NCBI GenBank assembly: GCA_963824595.1
Contig: CAWGPY010000002.1
Span: forward strand, 372,001 to 436,000
Origin: Cybelea sp963824595
GTDB lineage: Bacteria > Vulcanimicrobiota > Vulcanimicrobiia > Vulcanimicrobiales > Vulcanimicrobiaceae
Direction of reading: 5' to 3'
Length of the DNA: 64,000 nucleotides
Of the stretch, positions 1 to 8,698 are shown one piece after another. The notes under the pieces are model-generated. The model saw nothing but the letters and a program-made list of their open reading frames with translations. It was not told where the DNA came from and did no database searches. Within the stretch, counting starts at the first letter, position 1. The number at the start of each line of letters is the position of its first letter. The translations under genes were made by a program, and so were the position numbers.

Positions 1-2
1 GG

Positions 3-1454
3 GCCGCATACGGCGGCCTCGCCCGCGACGGCGTGAGCTGCGCCGCCTGCCATCACGCGGTCAGCGAAAAGCCGCCTCCGGGGACCGATTCGCTGCGGTT
101 CTTTTTGAATCACGGGATCAACGGACGGTTCGCCGTCGGACCGCCGACGACGGTGTACGGCCCGTTCCACGACGACGCCGTTGCCGCGCATCCGATGAAA
201 CAGGCGCTGGGGATCACCCCGCACTTTTCGTCGTTCATCGAGTCGTCGCGCATGTGCGGCAGCTGCCATACAATCAACCTGCCGCTCATTGACGCGACGC
301 CTCGCCGGGCGGTCGGCCATACCGTCGAGCAAGCGACGTATCTGGAATGGTTGAACAGCAAGTTCCAGACCGAATACCACCCGTCGGCGGACGGACGCTC
401 GTGCCAGGACTGCCACATGCCGCCGGGCGGAGCGACGAAGATCGCTCTGGTCGAGGATCAGAGCTATCCCGCGACGACGTACCTGGCATCGCGCGGCGAC
501 GTCACGGTGCGATCGCGCACGTCGGGATTTCGCCGTCACGAGCTCTTGGGACTCAACGCGTTCCTGCTGTCCATGTTCCGGGAGTTTCCGGGAGTGACCG
601 GCGTACGGACGGCGGATTATATGTCGGGGGCAACCGACGACATCGATCGCGCGATCGGCAACATCGTTCGACAGGCGCGGCACGCAACGGCGACGGTCGC
701 GGTCCGAGCGTACGTTGACGGCGATCGTCTGATCGCCGACGTCGAGGTCGTCAACCGGACCGGCCATCGCTTTCCCACCGGCGTCGCCTTCAGGCGCGCC
801 TTCTTGAACGTCGAGGTTCGCGATTCATCGAGCGCTTCCGACGCGGCGCCGATCTTCGCATCGGGTCGCACGGATCGGCGCGGAAGGATCCTCGGCACGA
901 ACGGTCTTCCGCTTCCCAGCGAGAGTTTCGCCGAAGACGGGCGGCATCGTCAGGCATACCAGGAACACTTCGACGAAGCCCACCCGATCGCAAGCGGCGA
1001 TCAGGTGCAGATCTTCGAGGAGCTTCTGCAGGACGCGAGCGGGCGATTCACGACCAGCTTTCTGCGGCGCGATCGCGAGGTGAAGGACAATCGCATTCTG
1101 CCGATCGGCTGGACGCGAACGGGCCCCCTACCCCAGGCTCCGCCGGGCCTGCTCGCGGCGACGTTTCCGCAGGGTCGCGCCGCCGCGGATCCGCGCTACG
1201 CGGACGGCAAGGGCCACGCCGTCGTTCGCTACGCGATCGCGTTGCCGCCGGGCGTCGACCGCACGCACCTCAAAGTCGTCGCGCGGCTCTACTACCAGTC
1301 GTTCGCACCGTATTTCCTCGACCGGCTCACGAACGGGAACGGCCCGGCGGCGCTGCGTCTCGCGGCGCTGGTTCGCAACCTCGACCTCGACGGCACGCCG
1401 CTCGAGGGATGGCGGTTGCTGGTCGCGGAGAGTACCGCCGCGGCGGGCCGCTAA
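3..1454 (+). CDS. Multihaem cytochrome c family protein, 5' end outside window
   Basis: The reading frame is open from the window edge, so the gene starts upstream; the GTG at 33 is internal. Three CxxCH haem-binding motifs are visible: CAACH at nt 39-53, CGSCH at 255-269 and CQDCH at 402-416. The motif-free half that follows (about nt 500-1454) has a beta-rich character and may be a C-terminal domain typical of large periplasmic multihaem cytochromes. The likely role is periplasmic electron transfer. The missing N-terminus should hold the signal peptide and perhaps another haem site. The exact subfamily cannot be named from this fragment. Confidence 0.8.
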   Translation, partial: AAYGGLARDGVSCAACHHAVSEKPPPGTDSLRFFLNHGINGRFAVGPPTTVYGPFHDDAVAAHPMKQALGITPHFSSFIESSRMCGSCHTINLPLIDATPRRAVGHTVEQATYLEWLNSKFQTEYHPSADGRSCQDCHMPPGGATKIALVEDQSYPATTYLASRGDVTVRSRTSGFRRHELLGLNAFLLSMFREFPGVTGVRTADYMSGATDDIDRAIGNIVRQARHATATVAVRAYVDGDRLIADVEVVNRTGHRFPTGVAFRRAFLNVEVRDSSSASDAAPIFASGRTDRRGRILGTNGLPLPSESFAEDGRHRQAYQEHFDEAHPIASGDQVQIFEELLQDASGRFTTSFLRRDREVKDNRILPIGWTRTGPLPQAPPGLLAATFPQGRAAADPRYADGKGHAVVRYAIALPPGVDRTHLKVVARLYYQSFAPYFLDRLTNGNGPAALRLAALVRNLDLDGTPLEGWRLLVAESTAAAGR

Positions 1455-1558
1455 CGCCGCATCGCCGACCAACACCTTTCGGCATGACACTGCCCCCGGC
1501 ATCAGGCTTCGATTCGCTGCGGAGTCACAGGCTCCCAGGCGCGAGCGTTGCCGTATGC

Positions 1559-2293
1559 ATGAAGACGGCGGTCTATGGGCGCATCGTCTTTGGCCTGTCG
1601 GCGATGCTCTTCGGCGTCATCGCCTTGATGTGGCACGACGTCTACACCTGGCAGACCCTCAGCGCGCTGTGGAAGCTCCCGTTCGGCACCGTCATCGGCG
1701 AGATTCTCATGGCGGCGCAGATCGCCGGCGGCATCGCGATGCTCTTTCCGCAAACCGCGCGTTTGGCGTCGATCGTGCTGGCGGTCGTCTACGCCGTTTT
1801 CTCGCTGGCCTGCATTCCCGGCATCGTCGCCCACCCCGCGACCTACGAGCACTACGGCAGTCTCTTCGAGCAGGTCTCGCTTTTATGCGGTGCGATCGCC
1901 GTCTACGCGGCGACCGAAGCGAACGCGGCCGAAGCGGCGGCGTTCGCCCGCGCGGCGCGCCTCGGGCTCGGCGTGTGTGCGATCTCGTTCGCCCTGACAC
2001 AACTCTTTTATCTTCGGGCCACTGCCGAGCTCGTTCCACACTGGATCCCGCCGAGCCAGACGTTCTGGGCGATTCTGACGACCATCGCTTTCGCGCTCGC
2101 CGCCGTCGGCATGCTGATCAACGTGCGAGCGCGGCTCGCGATTCGCCTGATGGCCGCGATGGTCGCGCTCTTCGGCGTGCTGGTCTGGGTGCCGCTGCTG
2201 GTCGCCCATCCCGAGGCGCATTTCAGCTGGTCGGAGCTCGCGCTGACCTGTCTGATCGCCGGAGCCTCCTGGCTCGTGGCGGAGCGCGCCTAG
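1559..2293 (+). CDS. DoxX-like polytopic membrane protein
   Basis: A 244-residue protein, almost wholly hydrophobic, with about seven or eight predicted membrane helices and no soluble domain. The ATG at 1559 (MKTAVYGR) fits the first helix; an in-frame GTG at 1409 would add a non-membrane arginine-rich stretch and overlap the cytochrome gene, so I reject it. The helix pattern with a conserved Trp-rich first loop (MWHDVYTW) resembles DoxX/DUF4267-type proteins, whose biochemical role is mostly unknown. Its 3' end meets the convergent KdpD-like gene with a 4-nt overlap. Confidence 0.6.
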   Translation: MKTAVYGRIVFGLSAMLFGVIALMWHDVYTWQTLSALWKLPFGTVIGEILMAAQIAGGIAMLFPQTARLASIVLAVVYAVFSLACIPGIVAHPATYEHYGSLFEQVSLLCGAIAVYAATEANAAEAAAFARAARLGLGVCAISFALTQLFYLRATAELVPHWIPPSQTFWAILTTIAFALAAVGMLINVRARLAIRLMAAMVALFGVLVWVPLLVAHPEAHFSWSELALTCLIAGASWLVAERA

Positions 2294-4431
2294 GGCTGCT
2301 CCTCCGCCGGCGCGGCCGCGGCAGCCGCCGGATTGTCGGGCGGCATGAGCACGAGCAGCTCGAGCGCGCCGTTGTCGAGCAGCCGCCGCGCGAACGACGG
2401 CCGGCGCAGCCAGCGCGGCGAACGCCGCGTACCGGCGAGCGCGATCGTCGTTTCCGGGCGTTCGCGCGCGATCTCGATGAGGCGCTTGGGAACGTCTTCG
2501 GCCACGGCCTCGATCCACTCGGCGTTGCTCTTGCGCGCCTCGGCGCGCAACGCCTCGACGACGCCCGGCTCGGTATGCGCTCGCGTTTCGACGACGTGTG
2601 CGATCGTGAACTCGATCGCGAGCCGCGCCGCGATCCGGCTCGCGCGCGCGATCATCGGCAAGTCGGTCTCGCGCGATCCGATCGCCAACAGGATCCGTTC
2701 GAACGGTGACGCGATGCGCTCGCGTCGCCGGGCGCGCAGCGCCTCGCGCAGCGCGAGTTCGCGCAGCGCAAAGAGGTTTTCCGTGCGGAAGAAGTTGGCT
2801 AGCGCCGTTTCGCACCGCTCGGGCGGATAGATCTTGCCCTCGCGCAACCGCTGGCGCAGCATCTCCGGGGTGACGTCGATCAGAATCACCTCGTCGGCGA
2901 GCGTCAAGATTCCGTCGGGCAGCGTCTCGCGCACGACGGTGCCGGTGAAGCGCAGAATGGCGTCGCCCAGCCCTTCGAAATGCTGCACGTTCAGCGTGGT
3001 GATCACGTCAATTCCGGCGCGCAGCACCGCGAGCACGTCGTAGAAGCGTTTCGGCGCGATGGAGCCCGGGGCATTCGTGTGGGCGAGCTCGTCGATAAGC
3101 GCCACCTTCGGATGCCGCGCGATCAGCGCGTCGCGATCGAACTCGCGATAGGCAATCCCGTTGACCGCGAACGCCTTCGGCGGCACGATTTCGAGGCCGT
3201 CGAGCAGCGCCGCCGTCTCCTTGCGGCCGTGCGTCTCGACGAAGCCGACCACCACGTCAACTCCTTCGGCTTTGAGCTGGTGCGCGCGGTCGAGCATCGC
3301 GTAGGTCTTGCCGGCGCCGGCGGCGGCGGCGATGTACACCGTCAGCTTTCCGTAGCCCACGCGCAGGCGGTCGCCGGCCGTCAGCGAGTAGGGCGAGCGC
3401 GCGGGATTCGCGCCGAGATACGTCTGCCCCGATCCGACGATGAACAGATCGTACGGCAGCGGCGTGCCGGCCAGCTTCGCCGCGGCTTTGCCGTTCGGGA
3501 TCGCGACCAGCGACGCCCGCAGCGCGTCGCCGGGCGCCTCGGCGGGATCTGCCTCGTCGGCCAGCATCTCGCCGCCGACGTCGCGCACGACGCGCTCGAG
3601 CGCGTTGCGGTCGACGCCGCGAACCGGAACGACCTCGAGGCCCAGATCGAGCGCGTGCGCGATCGCGGCCGTGCGCTTGAGGTATGGGGCCGGGTCCACG
3701 TTCGGATAGACGAACGCCGCCGCCGTTGACGTGCGGCGGTCCTTCACGACCGGCATCGCGAGGTCGTCCACCGTTCGCAGCAGCAGCTCGCGCATCATGT
3801 AGAGCGTCTGCTCTTTGAAGATTCCGTCGAGAGCGCGCTCGATGTCCTGCGGCGTGACGATCTTGCCGGCCTTCACGCGACTCTGCAATAGCTGCGGCGA
3901 CACGTCGAGCGCGATGACTTCATCGGCAGCTTGCAGGAACGAAAGCGGAACGATCTCGCGCACCGGATATCCGACGAGCGCTTCGGCCGTCGGAGCGACG
4001 GTCTCGACGTGCTGGATGTTGAACGCGCCGATCACGCCGATGCCGCGCTCCCTGAGGGCGAGTGCGTCCTGCCAGCGCTTCGCGTGGGGCGCGTCGCCCA
4101 AGTTGTCGTGCGCGAGCTCGTCGAGCACCACGACGTCGGGCTTCGCCTTTACCGCGGCCTCGAAATCGAAGTCTTCGAACGTGTGGTCGCCCAGCCGCAC
4201 GATTCGCGGCGGAACGCGCGGCAGGCCCTCGGCGATGCGCTCGAGGTCGGGACGTCCCTTGGTCTCGATCCAGCCGATGACGACGCGTTTGCCGTCGGCG
4301 GCGAGGCGGCGCGCGTCCTCGAGCAGACGTCGCGTCTTTCCGGACCCCGGTGCGCCGGCCACGTAGATCACGAGCCGCGCGCGTCCCCCGAGTTCGCGCA
4401 ACAATTCTTCCGCTCGCACCGTGCGATCCAT
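2290..4431 (-). CDS. Soluble tandem KdpD-sensor/USP protein without kinase domain
   Basis: A 713-residue protein containing two copies of the KdpD N-terminal sensor domain. Copy 1 has Walker A GAPGSGKT (26-33), Walker B VVVLDELAH (100-108) and NIQHVETV (138-145). Copy 2 has AAAGAGKT (368-375), ALIDELAHTNAPG (444-456) and NVQHFEGLGD (481-490). Each copy is followed by a universal-stress-protein-like region (about 235-345 and 575-700). In the KdpD family this part is cytoplasmic, and in some species its USP domain binds c-di-AMP to control K+ uptake. There are no membrane segments and no histidine-kinase domain. A membrane kinase gene lies divergently 65 bp away, so the pair looks like a KdpD split in two. 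No kdpFABC genes are in the window. Confidence 0.85.
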   Translation of the reverse strand: MDRTVRAEELLRELGGRARLVIYVAGAPGSGKTRRLLEDARRLAADGKRVVIGWIETKGRPDLERIAEGLPRVPPRIVRLGDHTFEDFDFEAAVKAKPDVVVLDELAHDNLGDAPHAKRWQDALALRERGIGVIGAFNIQHVETVAPTAEALVGYPVREIVPLSFLQAADEVIALDVSPQLLQSRVKAGKIVTPQDIERALDGIFKEQTLYMMRELLLRTVDDLAMPVVKDRRTSTAAAFVYPNVDPAPYLKRTAAIAHALDLGLEVVPVRGVDRNALERVVRDVGGEMLADEADPAEAPGDALRASLVAIPNGKAAAKLAGTPLPYDLFIVGSGQTYLGANPARSPYSLTAGDRLRVGYGKLTVYIAAAAGAGKTYAMLDRAHQLKAEGVDVVVGFVETHGRKETAALLDGLEIVPPKAFAVNGIAYREFDRDALIARHPKVALIDELAHTNAPGSIAPKRFYDVLAVLRAGIDVITTLNVQHFEGLGDAILRFTGTVVRETLPDGILTLADEVILIDVTPEMLRQRLREGKIYPPERCETALANFFRTENLFALRELALREALRARRRERIASPFERILLAIGSRETDLPMIARASRIAARLAIEFTIAHVVETRAHTEPGVVEALRAEARKSNAEWIEAVAEDVPKRLIEIARERPETTIALAGTRRSPRWLRRPSFARRLLDNGALELLVLMPPDNPAAAAAAPAEEQP

Positions 4432-4496
4432 GCACGATCAGCCTTCTCCGCTTTGCGCCAAGGCGCCCCCGCGCCCAAACCCGAAAAGGCGCGGAA

Positions 4497-6044
4497 GTGG
4501 CCTGGGTCTGTTACGGATTGCTCGTTCTCGCGTGGATCGTCGATCTCGTCACGCCGCAGCTCTTCATCGCCGCCATTCTGTTGAACGGACCGATCGCGCT
4601 CAGCAGCCTCACGCTCCAGAGCAGGCTGACGATCAACCTCATCGTCGCGGCGGAGATCGCGAACCTCGTCGCCGGCTACGTCAACGGCGTTCAGTCGCAC
4701 TTCCATTGGAGCGGCATCGCGGTCGGCGACCGGCTGCTGCTCGCCGCCTCGTTCGTGCTGGTGGGCTACCTCAGCATCAAAGCGCAGGAGTACGCGCGCG
4801 AGGCGGGCGTGTCCGCAGGCCGGATGCGGCAGATCGAGATCGAGAAAGCGCTGCGCGAGGCCACCGGGCGCGTGCGCGAGACGCTGAACGTCGAACTCGT
4901 GCAGCGCGCCGTCACGCGCGAATGCGTGACCCTGCTCGGCGCGTCGAACGCGACGTTTCTGGTGCGCGACGCGCCGCTATCGCCGCCGCTCGTCTTCGAA
5001 TATGCGCGCGGCGGCCGCGACGTGTCGGTGCGGCGCGGGCCGCTGTCGGCGGAGATCGCCTCGCTCGCCGTGCGCGCCCGCGAAGCGGACGGCGTGTTTC
5101 GCCTGACGCCGAGCGACCTGCTGGGCCGCCTGACGCTCGAAGCCCTCGGCGCCGCCGAGGCGCTGGTCACGCCGATCGCGCCCGGCGAAACGGCTGCGGA
5201 TGACGTGCTGATCGCGGCCGTCCGCGCGGGCGATGCGTTCGTCGGCGACGCGCTCGCGACGATGCGCGCGTTCGCGGAGCAATCGGCGATGGCGCTCGAG
5301 CAGGCGCGACTGTTCGCCCAGCTCGGCGAGCGCAACGACGAGATCGAGCGGCAGAAGGAGGAGCTGGCCGACCGCAGCGACGTGATCCGCGACATCGTGT
5401 ATGCTCTGGCGCACGACCTGAGGACGCCGATCGCCGCCGCCCACGTCACCATGGCCCAGGCGCTGTCGGGGGCGTACGGCGAGCTGCCGTCGGGATACCG
5501 CGACATCCTCAAGACGGCGCTCGATGCAAACGACGACGAGCGGCGCATGGTCGAGACGCTGCTGCTCGTGGCGCGCTATGAGTCGGGCGAGGCGTCCACG
5601 CTCCGCGAGCCGGTGGACTGCAACGAGCTATTGAGCGCGGTGGCCGACGAGTTGCGCCCGGTCGCGGAGGCGAAGGGCGTGGAAGTGTGCATCGAAACCA
5701 CGCCCGCGCGGATTTCGGCCGACCCGCACGAGATTCGCCGCGCCATCGCGAATCTGATGGCCAATGCGATCGAAGCGACGGCGCGCGGCGGTCACGTCAC
5801 GGCGCGAGCGTCGCGCGGCGCCGGCGCCGGCATTGCGTTGACCGTCGAAGACGACGGCTACGGCGTGCCCGAGGCCCAGCGCGCAGCGCTGTTCCAGCGC
5901 TTTGGCGGCCGGCCCGGCTCCGGCACCGGACTGGGCCTCTACATCGTTCGACGGATCGCCGAACAGCACGGCGGCACGGTGACGTACGTGCCGCGCGAGC
6001 CGAGCGGGAGCACGTTCACCATCACGCTGCCGGCGGCGCAGTGA
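4497..6044 (+). CDS. Membrane sensor histidine kinase with GAF-like region (probable partner of KdpD-like protein)
   Basis: About 515 residues from the GTG at 4497; upstream in-frame codons would overlap the divergent KdpD-like gene. The N-terminus has three or four membrane helices (roughly first 100 residues), then a GAF-like region (about 130-290), a coiled linker and a HisKA/HATPase core. Visible motifs are the H-box AHDLRTPIAA, N-box NLMANAIEA, G1 DDGYGV and G2 GSGTGLGLYIV. This matches the membrane/GAF/kinase half of KdpD, whose sensor half is encoded separately by the neighbour. The last 4 nt overlap the response regulator (GTGA), so both are co-translated. It probably autophosphorylates on the H-box His and passes phosphate to that regulator. 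Confidence 0.85.
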   Translation: MAWVCYGLLVLAWIVDLVTPQLFIAAILLNGPIALSSLTLQSRLTINLIVAAEIANLVAGYVNGVQSHFHWSGIAVGDRLLLAASFVLVGYLSIKAQEYAREAGVSAGRMRQIEIEKALREATGRVRETLNVELVQRAVTRECVTLLGASNATFLVRDAPLSPPLVFEYARGGRDVSVRRGPLSAEIASLAVRAREADGVFRLTPSDLLGRLTLEALGAAEALVTPIAPGETAADDVLIAAVRAGDAFVGDALATMRAFAEQSAMALEQARLFAQLGERNDEIERQKEELADRSDVIRDIVYALAHDLRTPIAAAHVTMAQALSGAYGELPSGYRDILKTALDANDDERRMVETLLLVARYESGEASTLREPVDCNELLSAVADELRPVAEAKGVEVCIETTPARISADPHEIRRAIANLMANAIEATARGGHVTARASRGAGAGIALTVEDDGYGVPEAQRAALFQRFGGRPGSGTGLGLYIVRRIAEQHGGTVTYVPREPSGSTFTITLPAAQ

Positions 6045-6688
6045 CGACGAACGACGGGGGCCGCCCCCGCGTCGTCATCGTCGAGGATCACGCGCTGACT
6101 CGCGCCGGGCTGCGCACCGCGCTGCAGGGCGCGTTCGACGTCACGGCCGAGGCGGCCGACGGAACGGACGGCTGGGAAACGATCGCGCGCGAGCGTCCGG
6201 ACGTGGCGGTGATCGACATCGGCCTGCCGGGCATTGACGGCGTGACGCTGACCCAGCGCGTGCGCGCCCAACTGCCGCAGACGCGCGTCGTCATCGTGAC
6301 GATGGTCGACCTCGAGGACGAGGTGCTCGCGGCGCTGGCCGCCGGGGCCGACGCCTATTGCCTGAAGAGCTCGGAACCCGAGCGCGTGGTCGAGGCCGTG
6401 CGCATCGCGAGCGAGGGCGGCGCCTACTTCGACCCGCGCATCGCGCACTTCGTGCTCGCGCGCTTCTCCGCAACCCAGCCCGCCGAGAATCGCCTGTCGC
6501 CGCTCACGCCGCGCGAGACCGAGATCCTACGATTGATCTCCGACGGCCGCGGGAACGCGGAGATCGCGGAGAGCCTGCACATCGGCCTGGGCACCGTCAA
6601 GGGCCACATCCGCGACATTCTGGAGAAGCTCTCGGCCGCCGACCGGACGCACGCGGCGGTCGTGGCGCTGCGGAAGGGCTATATATAG
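6041..6688 (+). CDS. NarL/FixJ-family response regulator
   Basis: A 215-residue regulator starting at GTG 6041, inside the stop of the kinase gene. The receiver domain has acidic residues E15-D16, phospho-acceptor D59 (VAVIDIGLPG), switch T87 and K109 (YCLKS). The C-terminus (about 147-200) is a LuxR/NarL helix-turn-helix with LTPRETEIL and TVKGHI. KdpD normally pairs with an OmpR-type KdpE with a winged helix, so a NarL-type output next to a KdpD-like sensor is unusual. Targets are unknown; the TrkA-like genes 6 nt downstream are convergent and not in the same operon. Confidence 0.9.
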   Translation: MTTNDGGRPRVVIVEDHALTRAGLRTALQGAFDVTAEAADGTDGWETIARERPDVAVIDIGLPGIDGVTLTQRVRAQLPQTRVVIVTMVDLEDEVLAALAAGADAYCLKSSEPERVVEAVRIASEGGAYFDPRIAHFVLARFSATQPAENRLSPLTPRETEILRLISDGRGNAEIAESLHIGLGTVKGHIRDILEKLSAADRTHAAVVALRKGYI

Positions 6689-6694
6689 AGGTCC

Positions 6695-7384
6695 CTAAGC
6701 GCGTTCGGCGCCGATGATCGCGCGGATCCGCTCGGCGGCCCCGTTCTTCACGATAACGATCATCGAGTCGCCGGCGTGCAGCGTGGTGTCGCCGGTGGGG
6801 ATCTCGAGGTCGCTGTTCGGCCGGTCGACCGCGACGACCACCGAGTTGTGCGGAAAGTCCACTTCGGCGAGGCGCTTGCCGTCGACCGGCGATTGCTCGG
6901 GAATCGCGACCTTCACCAGCTGCATGTCGCCCTTGCCGAAGAGGTGCATCGTCTCCAGCATCGAGCGATACTTCGACGCGTTCACGTGCTCGTTGAGCAC
7001 GTCGAGGATCAGCTCGGTCGAGGAGATGACGATCACCGGATCGTCGGAGTCGAGCGAGTTGAAGATCAGCTTGTTGGCCGGGTTGTTGACGCGGGCGATG
7101 CAGCGCGCCTTGGATTTGCGCTTCGCCAGCAGCACCACGACCAGGTTGTCTTCGTCGTCGCCCGTGTCGGCCACCACGACGTCGGCGCGGCTCACGCCGG
7201 CGCCTTCGAGCACGAGGGGATCGCAGCCGTCGCCGACCACGGTGACGTGACGGTCGATCAGCCGCTCCAGCATCTTCGCCTTGCGGTCGTCCTTCTCGAT
7301 CACGACGACTTCGTGGCTCTGGTCGAGCAGCGCGCGCGTGAGATAGGTGCCGACCTTGCCTCCCCCGACGATCAAGATGAACAT
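6695..7384 (-). CDS. TrkA-like K+ transport regulatory subunit (second of pair)
   Basis: A 229-residue cytoplasmic protein with an N-terminal TrkA-N/RCK Rossmann fold (VGGGKVG at the start, acidic end of beta-2 at VVIEKDD) and a C-terminal TrkA-C domain (about 140-225). Such proteins bind NAD(H) or nucleotides and gate Trk/Ktr K+ channels. It starts 2 nt after the stop of its paralogue upstream, the same arrangement as ceoB/ceoC-type pairs. No TrkH/TrkG membrane subunit gene is present in the window. Confidence 0.88.
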   Translation of the reverse strand: MFILIVGGGKVGTYLTRALLDQSHEVVVIEKDDRKAKMLERLIDRHVTVVGDGCDPLVLEGAGVSRADVVVADTGDDEDNLVVVLLAKRKSKARCIARVNNPANKLIFNSLDSDDPVIVISSTELILDVLNEHVNASKYRSMLETMHLFGKGDMQLVKVAIPEQSPVDGKRLAEVDFPHNSVVVAVDRPNSDLEIPTGDTTLHAGDSMIVIVKNGAAERIRAIIGAERA

Positions 7385-7386
7385 GC

Positions 7387-8061
7387 TTACGCGGGCACCT
7401 CGGGCCGGGGCGCCACGTGCGGGAAGCGCTGCGCGAACTCGCTGATCGCCGCGGGCGCGACGACGGCGCTCAGCTCGTCGCCGAGCTCGAGCCGGAGATC
7501 GCTCGACGCGACCATCACCTGATCGCTGCCGCGCCGGACCGCCGCGATTCGTACGCGCCCGGGCTCCTCGATCTCGTCCACGCGTTTACCCGCATCGGCG
7601 GGGCCGACGACCGCGGCGAGCGACGTGAGCTTGCCGAGGTCGAACGCCTGGGCGCCCCACGGCGCCTCGATCAGCACGTCGCGGATCATCTTCGCCCCGA
7701 CGGTGGTCGGGCAGACGGTCTGCACGCCCAGCTCGCGATACATCTGGCCGCGCGGAGGATCGTAGATGCGCGCGACGATCCGCGGGATCTTGAACATCCG
7801 CTGCGCGATGAGTGCCGCCATGATGTTGCGGTTGTCGCCGTTGGTGACGGCGACGAAGCCGTCGGCGGTCGCGGCGCCGGATCGCTTGAGCACGTCATAG
7901 TCGATTCCCGTCCCGACCATCTCGTGGCCCTTGAATTTGGTGCCGAGACGCTTGAATGCAGCCGCATTCTCGTCAACGACGATGACTTCGTGTCCGTCGG
8001 AATCTAGAAGTTTCGCAAGTGCGGAACCGACGCGACCGCACCCGACGATCAGGTATCTCAT
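7387..8061 (-). CDS. TrkA-like K+ transport regulatory subunit (first of pair)
   Basis: A 224-residue protein with the nucleotide-binding motif VGCGRVGS right after the start (MRYLIVGCG), then VVDEN and a C-terminal TrkA-C domain. I chose the ATG at 8061, because the Rossmann strand begins there as in the family; the frame stays open to 8133 without further homology. It is the first gene of a two-gene TrkA operon and probably forms a hetero-octameric ring with its neighbour. The 112 nt between this start and tRNA-Pro should hold the promoter. Confidence 0.88.
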   Translation of the reverse strand: MRYLIVGCGRVGSALAKLLDSDGHEVIVVDENAAAFKRLGTKFKGHEMVGTGIDYDVLKRSGAATADGFVAVTNGDNRNIMAALIAQRMFKIPRIVARIYDPPRGQMYRELGVQTVCPTTVGAKMIRDVLIEAPWGAQAFDLGKLTSLAAVVGPADAGKRVDEIEEPGRVRIAAVRRGSDQVMVASSDLRLELGDELSAVVAPAAISEFAQRFPHVAPRPEVPA

Positions 8062-8173
8062 GCCAACGGCCCTATCTCTTAGGAACTGCCCAGCTTTACC
8101 CTGGTTTGGCCCGCTCGCTCCCCAGGCCCGCACAAGGAGGGAGGAATGGGTCCGTAAAAGCTACCGGGTCGCT

Positions 8174-8247
<74 letters not shown>

Positions 8248-8285
8248 TATCTCTCCCTCACGTCCTGCCGAAGCCGAAGGACCGA

Positions 8286-8690
8286 TTGTTCTCGAAATTT
8301 AACCCGGCAGCGCGGCGCGTGCTTCGCCTCGCCGAGCAAGAGTGCCGGAATCATAGCCATTACTACGTCGGTGCCGAACACTTGCTGGTTGCCTTGCTCG
8401 AAGAGCGCGACCCGGCGACGCTGCGCGCCCTCGACGCCGGCGGCATTGACGTCCCCGAGGTGCACGCCGAGGTACGCCGAGCGCTCGGCACCGGCGACGA
8501 CCGCCTGTGGGAAGGCATCCTGATCACGCCCCGGCTGCGTCGCATCATAGCCCTGGCGGAAGAACGCGCCGGAGAGCGCGACGTCGGTCCGTTCGACCTG
8601 TTCGAAGCGTTGCGTTCCGAAGGCGGCAGCTCCGCCGCCGAGATCCTGCGGCGCGCGGCCTCTCGAAACACCGCCTCGCCGGTCGAGTAA
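8286..8690 (+). CDS. Stand-alone Clp N-terminal domain protein
   Basis: A 134-residue protein made only of a Clp_N repeat domain: an ARRVLRLAEQEC helix, then HYYVGAEHLLVALL, and later ITPRLRRIIALAEERA with a second repeat. In ClpA/ClpC this domain binds substrates and adaptors such as ClpS or McsB. Here the AAA+ modules are absent, as in ClpC N-domain-only proteins sometimes called ClpN-like. The TTG at 8286 is favoured because GAAGGA lies 4 nt upstream and the homology begins there. It sits 38 nt behind tRNA-Pro and 8 nt before the DedA gene. Confidence 0.75.
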   Translation: MFSKFNPAARRVLRLAEQECRNHSHYYVGAEHLLVALLEERDPATLRALDAGGIDVPEVHAEVRRALGTGDDRLWEGILITPRLRRIIALAEERAGERDVGPFDLFEALRSEGGSSAAEILRRAASRNTASPVE

Positions 8691-8698
8691 CGCCCTTC

